From an uncultured Oscillibacter sp. (GTDB lineage: Bacteria; Bacillota; Clostridia; Oscillospirales; Oscillospiraceae): DNA of 27,999 nucleotides. A program made the translations under genes and the position numbers. The stretch spans positions 1-27,999 of the forward strand of contig CAKTMK010000033.1 of the NCBI GenBank assembly GCA_934574045.1, given 5' to 3'. Every line of letters starts with the position of its first letter. The first letter of the stretch is position 1. Shown piece after piece: positions 6,274 through 13,108 of the stretch. Under the pieces are notes generated by a model that had not been told where the DNA came from, did no database searches, and saw only the letters and a program-made list of their open reading frames with translations.

Positions 6274-7533
6274 ATGAAGATGAAGAGAATGACAAGTCTC
6301 GTGCTGGCCGGCTGCATGGCCCTTGGACTGAGCGCCTGCGGCGGCTCTGGCTCCGGCTCCGCCCCTGCGGCTTCCGCCGGCTCCGCTTCCGCTGCCGGTT
6401 CCGCCGCCGCGTCAGCCTCCGGCGATCCCATCGTGATCGGCTCCATCTCCCCCAACACCGGCTCCCTCGCCGCCTACGGCACCGGCATCACCACTGGCAT
6501 CGAGCTGGCCGTTGAGCAGATCAACGCCGCCGGCGGCATTCTGGGCCGCCCGGTGCAGATGGTCACCACCGACGATCAGGGCGACCCAACCGAGTGCCTG
6601 AACGCGTTCAACTCTCTGGTCTCTCAGGGCATCGGCCTCATCATCGGCTCCGCCACCTCCGGCTGCACCAGCGCCATTACCGAGGCGGCCAACGAGGAGG
6701 AGGTCTGTCTCCTCTCCCCCACCGCCACGGCGGACTCCGTGACCACCGAGGACGACTACATCTTCCGTGCCTGCTACGCGGACAGCTTCCAGGGCGCCAT
6801 CGCCGCGGCCTACGCCAAGAAGGCGGGCTACGCCAAGGTCGGCGTGGTCTACTGCGCCGCCGACGTGTACTCCAAGGGTCTGTACGATTCCTTCTCCGCC
6901 GCCTGCGAAAAGTACGGCGTGGAGATCGCCGAGGTCCAGTCCACCGCCTCGCTGGACGTGCAGGACTACACCAACCAGTTCGCAGCCATGGCAAAGTCCG
7001 GCGTGGAGCTGGTGTATGCCCCGTTCTACTATGACGTGGTCGGTCCCTATGTGATCCCGCAGGCCCGCGCCGCCGGATACACCGGCATCATCATGGGCGC
7101 CGACGGCTACGACACCACCCCGGACTACGTGGTGGAGGGCGCGGACCTGAGCGCGTTCGACAATGTGTACTGGACCAACCACTACTACCCCGGCGACACC
7201 TCCGAAACGGTACAGTCCTTCGTCAAGGCCTATGAGGACAAGTTCGGCTCCACCCCCAGCGCCTTCGCCGCCACCGGCTATGACTGCGTGTACATGTACA
7301 AGGCAGCCATCGAGGCCGCCGGCTCCGTGGAATCGGGCGCCGTCCGCGACGCACTGGCCGACACCTCCGCGGTCTATACCTGCGTCACCGGCACGTTCTC
7401 TCTGGACTCCACCGGTACGCCGGTCAAGGGCGCGCCCATCATCTCCTTTGCCGCCGGAACGGACGACGCCGGAAAGCCCGCAGTCGTCACCTCTCTGGTG
7501 GACGTGATGCAGGCTTCCGATCTGGAGGCGTAA
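6274..7533 (+). CDS. livK: Branched-chain amino acid ABC transporter substrate-binding lipoprotein
   Basis: The extracellular receptor that captures the substrate (leucine, isoleucine, valine or a related amino acid or amide) and delivers it to the LivHM permease. The 419 residues start with a lipoprotein signal peptide ending in lipobox LSAC (C22). A Ser-Ala-Gly-rich linker spans about 23-50, and a periplasmic-binding fold of the Leu/Ile/Val type (Peripla_BP_6) begins at PIVIGSISPNTGSLAAYG. The ATG at 6274 follows GGGAGG by 7 nt. It is first in a livK-H-M-G-F operon and is separated from livH by a GC-rich hairpin. Substrate specificity cannot be read from the sequence; several amino acids are possible. 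Confidence 0.93.
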   Translation: MKMKRMTSLVLAGCMALGLSACGGSGSGSAPAASAGSASAAGSAAASASGDPIVIGSISPNTGSLAAYGTGITTGIELAVEQINAAGGILGRPVQMVTTDDQGDPTECLNAFNSLVSQGIGLIIGSATSGCTSAITEAANEEEVCLLSPTATADSVTTEDDYIFRACYADSFQGAIAAAYAKKAGYAKVGVVYCAADVYSKGLYDSFSAACEKYGVEIAEVQSTASLDVQDYTNQFAAMAKSGVELVYAPFYYDVVGPYVIPQARAAGYTGIIMGADGYDTTPDYVVEGADLSAFDNVYWTNHYYPGDTSETVQSFVKAYEDKFGSTPSAFAATGYDCVYMYKAAIEAAGSVESGAVRDALADTSAVYTCVTGTFSLDSTGTPVKGAPIISFAAGTDDAGKPAVVTSLVDVMQASDLEA

Positions 7534-7561
7534 GGCACAGTCCCACATATCGACTCTGCAA

Positions 7562-7612
7562 GGCGGCAGGGGCGGCGCTCCTGTGTGAGCAGACCGCCCC
7601 CGCCGCCATTTT
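7562..7612 (+). other. Intercistronic hairpin between livK and livH
   Basis: A 14-position GC-rich stem with a single A-C mismatch (7562-7575 with 7594-7607) and an 18-nt loop, followed by ATTTTC. It can act as a leaky terminator or as an mRNA 3' stabiliser, leaving more message for the binding protein than for the membrane components, as known for other ABC importer operons. The U-tract is too short for efficient termination. Confidence 0.6.
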
Positions 7613-7638
7613 CTAAGAGAAAAGAAAGGGGAACCCCT

Positions 7639-8535
7639 ATGAGTACGTTCATTCAAACCATGATCGTGGGGCTGCGGCTGGGGAGCATTTACGCGCTGGT
7701 TGCCCTTGGCTACACCATGGTCTACGGCATCATCCGCCTCATCAACTTCGCCCACGGTGACTTTATCATGGTGGGCGGCTACACCATGATCTTCTCCGTG
7801 CCGCTGGCCCTGTCTCTGGGGCTCCCGGCGTGGGCTGCGGTCATCGCCGCCGTAGCGGTGTGCGCGCTGGTAGGCATGGGCACGGAGCTGATCGCTTACC
7901 GTCCCGTCCGCAAAACCGGCACCAACATGACCGCCCTCATCACCGCCATCGCCATGAGCCTGCTGCTTGAAAATCTGGCGCAGGCCATCCCCGCCATCGG
8001 CCCCAACCCCAAGGTGGCCAGCCAGATCTTCGCCGCGGGCGGCGTGGATCTGGGCGGCGTCACCATGGAGTACACCACCATTCTCACCATCGTGATCGGC
8101 GCGTGCGTGTGCGCGGCGCTGTACCTGTTCACCCAAAAGACCCGTCTGGGCCGGGCCATGCGGTGCGTGGCGGAGGACAAATCCGCCGCTACCCTCATGG
8201 GCATCAACGTCAACCACACCATCCTCTCCACCTTCGCCATCGGTTCCGGCCTTGCGGCGGTGGCGGCGCTGATGTACATGGCGCAGTACCCCAAGATCTA
8301 CACCACCATGGGCGCGCTGCTGGGGCTGAAGGCTTTCGTTGCCGCCGTTCTGGGCGGGATCGGCATTCTGCCCGGCGCGATGCTGGGCGGGATCGTCATC
8401 GGTCTGGTGGAGTCCTTCTCCACTACCTACATCTCCTCCAGCATGGCGGACACCTTCGTGTTCCTGATCCTCATCGTCGTTCTGGTCATCAAGCCCGCCG
8501 GTATTCTGGGCAAGAATGTGGGGGAGAAAGTATGA
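7639..8535 (+). CDS. livH: Branched-chain amino acid ABC transporter permease LivH
   Basis: One of two membrane-spanning subunits of the importer. The 298 residues are mostly hydrophobic, with about eight membrane segments. Typical LivH features are GLRLGSIYALVALGYTMVYG near the N-terminus, INFAHGDF (35-42) and an EAA-type loop, GRAMRCVAEDKSAATLMGI (171-189), that contacts the ATPases. The ATG at 7639 follows AAAGGGG; an earlier in-frame ATG at 7585 lies in the intercistronic hairpin, has no ribosome site and would add a proline-rich head foreign to the family. Its stop overlaps the livM start in ATGA. Confidence 0.95.
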   Translation: MSTFIQTMIVGLRLGSIYALVALGYTMVYGIIRLINFAHGDFIMVGGYTMIFSVPLALSLGLPAWAAVIAAVAVCALVGMGTELIAYRPVRKTGTNMTALITAIAMSLLLENLAQAIPAIGPNPKVASQIFAAGGVDLGGVTMEYTTILTIVIGACVCAALYLFTQKTRLGRAMRCVAEDKSAATLMGINVNHTILSTFAIGSGLAAVAALMYMAQYPKIYTTMGALLGLKAFVAAVLGGIGILPGAMLGGIVIGLVESFSTTYISSSMADTFVFLILIVVLVIKPAGILGKNVGEKV

Positions 8536-9683
8536 AAAAGAACAAAACCGCGCAGGGCTGCCTCGTCAACGCCGTCGTGGTGGCGGTCCTGTTCGCCGGG
8601 GCGCAGGCGCTGACCGCCGCCCTCGGCTCCACCAACGGCTTCAAGCTGGTGGCCGCGCCGTGCCTTTGGCAGTGCTGCTACCTGGTGATCCTCGCCGCGT
8701 CGCTGAATCTGGTGCTGGGCTTCCTCGGCCAGCTCTCGCTGGGCCACTGCGGTTTCATGGCCATCGGCGCGTATGCCGCCGCGCTCATCAGCCTTGCCTG
8801 CGAGCGGGCGGGCGTGTTCTCCGACAAGAAGGACGCGATGTTTCTGGTCGTTCTGATCGGCTGCATCCTGGCGGCGGGCCTGCTGTCCGCGCTGGTGGGG
8901 CTGCTGGTGGGCATCCCCGCCCTGCGGCTCAAGGGCGACTATCTGGCCATCATCACGCTGGGCTTCGGCATGATTATCGTCAACATCATCAACAACCTCC
9001 CCTTCTGCGGGCAGGACGGCCTGAGCGAAGGCTCCGCCTCCGCGTCGCTGTACAAGAGTGGGCTGGGCTTCGGCACCAAGGCCAAGGTCTCGTTTTTGTG
9101 GGTCGCCATCCTGACGGCTATTGTCTGCATGGCCATGATGTTCCTGTTCATCCGTTCCAAGTACGGCCGGGCCATCAAGGCCATCCGGGACGATGAAATC
9201 GCCGCCTCCGCCTCCGGCATCAACGTCTCGTTCTACAAGATCCTGACGTTCGTTTACTCCGCGTTCTTCGCGGGCGTGGCTGGGGCGCTGTACGCCTGCG
9301 CCAACGCCACGCTGTCCACCTCCTCCTTCGCCTTTACCAACGGCGGCATCCTCAACTCCACCTTCGTGGTGGTCATGGTGGTGCTGGGCGGCATGGGTTC
9401 CCTCACCGGCTCCGCCGTGGCAGCGGTGGTAATGTTCCTTGTGAACTACCAGATCAAAAACGGCGCGTGGGTCGCGCTGCTGCCTGCGGCGGTGCAGGGC
9501 GTGTTCACCTATCCCATGCTGGTGTACGCCGTGGTGCTGATCGTGGTGATCCTGTTCCGGCCCAGAGGAATCTTCGGCACCTACGAGTTCTCGCTCATCA
9601 ATCTCCCGGCGGATCTCAAGCGCTTCCGCGCCGGAAAGGCCGCCGAGAAGGCGGAGAGAAAGGGGGTCCGCGCCCATGCCTGA
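8532..9683 (+). CDS. livM: Branched-chain amino acid ABC transporter permease LivM
   Basis: The second permease subunit, forming the channel with LivH. It has 383 residues and is highly hydrophobic. The family signature is seen in LNLVLGFLGQLSLGHCGFMAIGAYAAA (about 58-84), the segment PALRLKGDYLAIITLGFG (129-146) and the EAA-type loop GRAIKAIRDDEIAASASGI (212-230). The ATG at 8532 overlaps the livH stop by 4 nt (ATGA) behind GGGGGAG, so translation is coupled. The C-terminal 25 residues are charged and cytoplasmic. The end overlaps livG by 8 nt. Confidence 0.95.
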   Translation: MKKNKTAQGCLVNAVVVAVLFAGAQALTAALGSTNGFKLVAAPCLWQCCYLVILAASLNLVLGFLGQLSLGHCGFMAIGAYAAALISLACERAGVFSDKKDAMFLVVLIGCILAAGLLSALVGLLVGIPALRLKGDYLAIITLGFGMIIVNIINNLPFCGQDGLSEGSASASLYKSGLGFGTKAKVSFLWVAILTAIVCMAMMFLFIRSKYGRAIKAIRDDEIAASASGINVSFYKILTFVYSAFFAGVAGALYACANATLSTSSFAFTNGGILNSTFVVVMVVLGGMGSLTGSAVAAVVMFLVNYQIKNGAWVALLPAAVQGVFTYPMLVYAVVLIVVILFRPRGIFGTYEFSLINLPADLKRFRAGKAAEKAERKGVRAHA

Positions 9684-10455
9684 GACGAAGGAGAGAAAGC
9701 CCGTGCTGGAGACCCGCAAGCTAGGCATCAGCTTCGGCGGGCTGAAGGCCGTGCAGGATTTCAACATCCAGATCTACCCCGGTGAGCTGATCGGCCTGAT
9801 CGGCCCCAACGGCGCCGGCAAGACCACCGTTTTCAATATGCTCACCGGCGTGTACGTCCCCACGGAGGGGACCGTGATGCTCAACGGCGTGCCGCTGAAC
9901 GGAAAGAAGGCCCATCAGTTCGTGGCGGCGGGCGTGGCCCGCACGTTCCAGAATATCCGCCTGTTCCGCCAGATGAGCGTGATCGAAAACGTGAAGGCGG
10001 CGTTCACCAAGGACATCGGCTACAACTTTCTGGACGCCACGCTGCGCACGCCCAAGTTCTGGCGCATCGAGCAGGAGCTGACGGACAAGGCCATGGACCT
10101 TTTGGAGATCTGCCATCTGGCGGACAAGGCGGAGCTTCCCGCCGCCAGCCTGCCCTACGGCCAGCAGCGCAAGCTGGAGATCGCCCGGGCGCTGGCCACG
10201 GACATGAAGGTGCTGCTGCTGGACGAGCCGGCCGCCGGCATGAACCCCACGGAGACGGCGGAACTGCTGGAGTGCATCAACACCATCCGGGACCGGTTCG
10301 GCATTGCCATTCTGCTCATCGAGCACGATATGTCGCTGGTCATGAACGTGTGCGAGCGCATTCAGGTCATCGACTACGGGCAGACCATCGCGTCGGGGCT
10401 TCCCGCCGAGATCGCCTCGAACCCGCGGGTCATCGCCGCCTATCTGGGCGAATAA
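9676..10455 (+). CDS. livG: Branched-chain amino acid ABC transporter ATP-binding protein LivG
   Basis: One of two cytoplasmic ATPases that power the importer. In 259 residues it has Walker A GPNGAGKT (43-50), a Q-loop at FQNIRLF (Q92), the LivG-type signature YGQQRKLEIARAL (from 161, in place of LSGGQ), Walker B LLLDEP (180-185) followed by AAGMN, and H-loop H217. The C-terminal stretch IQVIDYGQTIASGLPAEI is also typical of LivG. The ATG at 9676 overlaps the end of livM by 8 nt, so the two are probably translationally coupled. All catalytic motifs are intact. Confidence 0.96.
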   Translation: MPETKERKPVLETRKLGISFGGLKAVQDFNIQIYPGELIGLIGPNGAGKTTVFNMLTGVYVPTEGTVMLNGVPLNGKKAHQFVAAGVARTFQNIRLFRQMSVIENVKAAFTKDIGYNFLDATLRTPKFWRIEQELTDKAMDLLEICHLADKAELPAASLPYGQQRKLEIARALATDMKVLLLDEPAAGMNPTETAELLECINTIRDRFGIAILLIEHDMSLVMNVCERIQVIDYGQTIASGLPAEIASNPRVIAAYLGE

Positions 10456-10469
10456 GGAGGGACAACGAG

Positions 10470-11174
10470 ATGCTGGAACTCAAGGATCTGAACGTTTTTT
10501 ACGGCGCGATCCACGCCCTCAAGGGCGTCTCCCTCACCGTGGGAGACGGGGAGCTGGTCTCCCTGATCGGCGCCAACGGCGCGGGCAAGACCACCACGCT
10601 GCACACCATCTCCGGCCTGCTGCACGCATCCTCCGGCTCCGTCACGCTGGACGGCGCGGACCTTCAGAAGGTGGCCCCCAACACGGTCATCAATCTGGGC
10701 CTTGCCCACGTTCCCGAGGGGCGGCACGTCTTCGCCCGCATGAGCGTGGAGGAAAACCTGCTGATGGGCGCCTACATCCTCCGGGATCAGAAGAAGATTG
10801 CCGCGAATCTGGACATGGTCTATCAGCACTTCCCCCGCCTGCGGGAACGCCGCCGCCAGATGGCCGGAACGCTCTCCGGCGGTGAGCAGCAGATGCTGGC
10901 CACCGGCCGGGCGCTGATGACCGATCCCAAGATCGTCCTGATGGACGAGCCGTCCATGGGCCTCTCGCCCCTGCTGGTCAAGGAGATCTTCGCCATCATT
11001 CAGGAGCTGCACAAAAGCGGCATCACCATTCTGCTGGTGGAGCAGAACGCCAAAATGGCGCTGGCCGTCAGCGACCGGGCCTATGTTCTGGAGACGGGGA
11101 CCATCTCCATGGAGGGTCCCGCCGCGGAGCTGGCCGCGGACGACCGGGTCCGCCGGGCGTATCTTGGCGCATGA
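10470..11174 (+). CDS. livF: Branched-chain amino acid ABC transporter ATP-binding protein LivF
   Basis: The partner ATPase of LivG; the two form a heterodimer on the LivHM permease. 234 residues with Walker A GANGAGKTT (34-42), the family-specific VPEGRHVFARMSVEENLLMGAY, signature LSGGEQQMLATGRAL, Walker B IVLMDEPSMGLSP and the switch sequence ILLVEQNA, in which Gln replaces the usual His, as is normal for LivF. The ATG at 10470 is 14 nt after the livG stop and is preceded by AAGGAGGG. Its stop lies within a few bases of the next gene, indicating one transcript. Confidence 0.96.
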   Translation: MLELKDLNVFYGAIHALKGVSLTVGDGELVSLIGANGAGKTTTLHTISGLLHASSGSVTLDGADLQKVAPNTVINLGLAHVPEGRHVFARMSVEENLLMGAYILRDQKKIAANLDMVYQHFPRLRERRRQMAGTLSGGEQQMLATGRALMTDPKIVLMDEPSMGLSPLLVKEIFAIIQELHKSGITILLVEQNAKMALAVSDRAYVLETGTISMEGPAAELAADDRVRRAYLGA

Positions 11175-11194
11175 CGCGCAGGGAGGGAAAAAGC

Positions 11195-11818
11195 ATGGAG
11201 CGATTCATCATTACCGTGGCCCGGGAGACGGGCAGCGGCGGGCTCAACATCACCCGCAAGCTGGCCGACGCGCTGGGGCTGCCCTACTATGACCGGGACC
11301 TGCTGCGCAAGGCGTCGGAGGTCAGCGGCATCCACGAGCGGCTCTTCGGCGCGGCGGACGAGCGCATCGGCCTGCGGGAGATGCTCTCCGCCGCAGAGAA
11401 GGTATACACCGGCGAGATCCTGCCGCCGGACAGCGACGATTACATCTCCACCCGGAACCTGTTCAGCTTTCAGGCCAAGATCATCAAGGAGCTGGCCGAG
11501 ACAGAGAGCTGCATCATTCTGGGCCGCTGCGCCAACTATCTGCTGGAGGACCGGCCCAACGTGCTGCGGGTGTTCATCCACGCGCCGCTGGAGGCCCGTC
11601 TGGCCCGGGTCGCGTCCTACTCGCTGGCATGGAGCCAGCACGAGGTGGCCCGGTACATCCGGGTGGAGGACAAGCGCCGCGCGGCGTACTACCACTACTA
11701 CACCGGCGAGGAGTGGCGGGATGCCGCCGGATACGACCTCTCTCTGGACTCTCAGAAGCTGGGCGAGGACGGCTGCGTGGAGCGCATCCGTCAGGCGCTG
11801 TCCCTATATGTGAAATGA
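11195..11818 (+). CDS. Cytidylate-kinase-like family protein
   Basis: A 207-residue protein of the cytidylate-kinase-like group (Pfam Cytidylate_kin2 type). The N-terminus ARETGSGGLNITRKLADALG takes the place of a P-loop, followed by YYDRDLL (35-41). RCANYLL, then FIHAPLEARLARV and RVEDKRRAAYYHYYTG, recall the LID and lid-arginine regions of nucleoside monophosphate kinases. The standard Walker A GxxGxGK(S/T) is absent, so phosphate binding must differ and the true substrate is unknown. The ATG at 11195 follows GGGAGGG by 6 nt and is preferred to the ATG at 11171, which overlaps the livF stop. It is last in the liv operon, directly before a terminator. Its relation to transport is not known. 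Confidence 0.8.
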   Translation: MERFIITVARETGSGGLNITRKLADALGLPYYDRDLLRKASEVSGIHERLFGAADERIGLREMLSAAEKVYTGEILPPDSDDYISTRNLFSFQAKIIKELAETESCIILGRCANYLLEDRPNVLRVFIHAPLEARLARVASYSLAWSQHEVARYIRVEDKRRAAYYHYYTGEEWRDAAGYDLSLDSQKLGEDGCVERIRQALSLYVK

Positions 11819-11824
11819 ACGCAG

Positions 11825-11869
11825 AAACGCTGCGGCCGAGGAGCTTCCTCAGCCGCAGCGTTTTGTTTC
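11825..11869 (+). terminator. Terminator of the liv operon, possibly bidirectional
   Basis: A 12-bp stem (11825-11836 with 11852-11863) is extended by a 5-bp inner stem after one mismatch and followed by TTTGTTTC on the plus strand. It starts a few bases after the kinase-like gene. The minus-strand reading ends in GTTTCTGCG, so it may also stop yjdF transcripts arriving from the right, with the two units convergent. Confidence 0.85.
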
Positions 11870-11918
11870 TTCCGGCGCTTCCCGCCGCGGGGCGGGGCCG
11901 GTTTCCCGGCGCGGGCGG

Positions 11919-12335
11919 TCAGTGGCCCTTGTGCTTTTCCCTGCGCTTTTCCTCCCGCAGGGCAAACTGCCGTTCCTTTTCCTCCTCCCGCTGCCGACGG
12001 GAGCGGGTCCTGCGGGCCAGCTTTCCCTCCTCCTGCTGGAGCTTGAGGGCCTGCTGGGCCTTGGTCCCGGCGGGCGCGGTCCGTTCCAGCTCCCGCTGGA
12101 TGCGGCGCTGCATCCGCTTGGGATTTACGCGCCGCTCCTGTGTCTGCTCCGTCTCCAGCGCGGGGCTGAAGCGCAGACGGCTCCACTGGGCCAGCAGGAA
12201 GGCGTACACCTCATAGTCCTTCGGCTCCGCGCCGAAAACGATGCGGCTGACCTCATAGCGTCCGCCGTCCTCCCGCTCGTACAGTCCGACCCAGAACGGG
12301 TCCTCAAAGTATACCGTCAGTCTGGAGCTTGCCAT
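11919..12335 (-). CDS. yjdF: YjdF family protein (DUF2992)
   Basis: A 138-residue protein of unknown biochemical function. The first 75 residues carry the family signature LTVYFEDPFWVGLYER, then FGAEPKDYEVYAFLLAQW and LRFSP. The second half is highly charged and almost certainly a long helix or coiled coil, with many Arg, Glu and Lys residues and the ending EKRREKHKGH. In other Firmicutes this gene sits behind the yjdF riboswitch, which senses azaaromatic compounds, and a matching leader is present here. The ATG at 12335 follows AAAGGAGG by 8 nt. No clear promoter separates it from engB, so read-through from engB is likely. A role in handling toxic aromatic compounds is inferred from the riboswitch, not shown. 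Confidence 0.9.
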   Translation of the reverse strand: MASSRLTVYFEDPFWVGLYEREDGGRYEVSRIVFGAEPKDYEVYAFLLAQWSRLRFSPALETEQTQERRVNPKRMQRRIQRELERTAPAGTKAQQALKLQQEEGKLARRTRSRRQREEEKERQFALREEKRREKHKGH

Positions 12336-12340
12336 AGCCG

Positions 12341-12446
12341 TTTCCTCCTTTAAAAATACGCTTCCGCAAGGAACGGACAACCAAAGGAGGCAGGTTACTG
12401 ATACCCGTGCGGGTACTCCCGGACTACCTACCGGGACGTGTTTTTA
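12341..12446 (-). ncRNA. Probable yjdF riboswitch
   Basis: The roughly 105-nt leader of yjdF on the minus strand. It contains AAAAACAC, a stem TCCCGG/CCGGGA, a stem TACCC/GGGTA, the segment CAGTAACCTGCCTCC and a TCCG-TTCCTTG-CGGA hairpin, in an order that agrees with my memory of the yjdF motif RNA. CCTCCTTT on the RNA (plus-strand 12383-12390) is exactly complementary to the ribosome site AAAGGAGG (12344-12351), so the ribosome site can be masked and translation switched. The identity rests on the gene behind it and on recall of the motif, not on a covariance search. Confidence 0.75.
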
Positions 12447-12480
12447 TCCTTGCGATATGCTGTTGTATGCTGCGCGGCGG

Positions 12481-13071
12481 TCAGACGCCGCAGGCCGCTT
12501 CCAGCAGCGCGATGAGCTGCTCCCGGCCCGTGCCCTTTTCGGCGGAGAACGGAACCAGCGGCTCGTCGTCCGCCAGCTCCAGCGTCTGGCGGATCAGCGC
12601 CAGATTCGGCTCCACCTCCCGGGGCTTGAGCTTGTCCAGCTTGTTGGCCGCCACAATCTCCGGGCAGCCGCTCTCGCGGAACCAGTTGTGCATGGTCACG
12701 TCGTCCGCCGTGGGCTTGTGGCGGGCGTCCACGATCAGAACGCCCACGGTCAGAATGCCGCCCTCGTCCTGAAAGTACCGCTCCATCAGGCGGCCCCAGC
12801 GCTCCTTCTCGGCGCGGCTGACCTTGGCGTAGCCGTACCCCGGAAGGTCCACCAGCCATGCCCGGCCGTCCACCTTGAAATAGTTGATCTGGGTGGTCTT
12901 GCCCGGCGTCGCGCCCACATAGGCCAGATTCTTCCGGCCCGCCAGGCGGTTGATGACCGAGGACTTGCCCACGTTGGACCGGCCCGCAAACGCCATCTGC
13001 GGAAGCCCGTCCCGCAGGAAGTCCCGCGGGTCCGCCGCGGCGCGGACAAACTCCGCTTTCGTGAAATTCAA
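12481..13071 (-). CDS. engB: Ribosome biogenesis GTP-binding protein EngB/YsxC
   Basis: An essential small GTPase of large-subunit (50S) ribosome assembly. 196 residues, standard for the family. G1 GRSNVGKSS (30-38), a Thr-rich G2 at TPGKTTQINYF, G3 DLPGYGYA (75-82), G4 NKLDK and G5 SAEKG are all intact. I place the start at the TTG at 13071: it is 9 nt after AGGAGG and gives the usual short head before FAGRSNVGKSS, while the longer in-frame reading to 13155 is arginine-rich, runs into lon and has no ribosome site. It follows lon by 37 nt, in the conserved Firmicutes order lon-engB. The yjdF leader begins about 35 nt downstream. Confidence 0.93.
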   Translation of the reverse strand: MNFTKAEFVRAAADPRDFLRDGLPQMAFAGRSNVGKSSVINRLAGRKNLAYVGATPGKTTQINYFKVDGRAWLVDLPGYGYAKVSRAEKERWGRLMERYFQDEGGILTVGVLIVDARHKPTADDVTMHNWFRESGCPEIVAANKLDKLKPREVEPNLALIRQTLELADDEPLVPFSAEKGTGREQLIALLEAACGV

Positions 13072-13108
13072 AAGGCGCGTCCTCCTCTCCTTGCTCCGGC
13101 GGCGCGGC

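Noticed and set aside
6412..8217. A 601-residue open frame on the minus strand opposite livK and livH
   Set aside because: Gly-, His- and Asp-rich antisense product of real genes; no motifs and no ribosome site.
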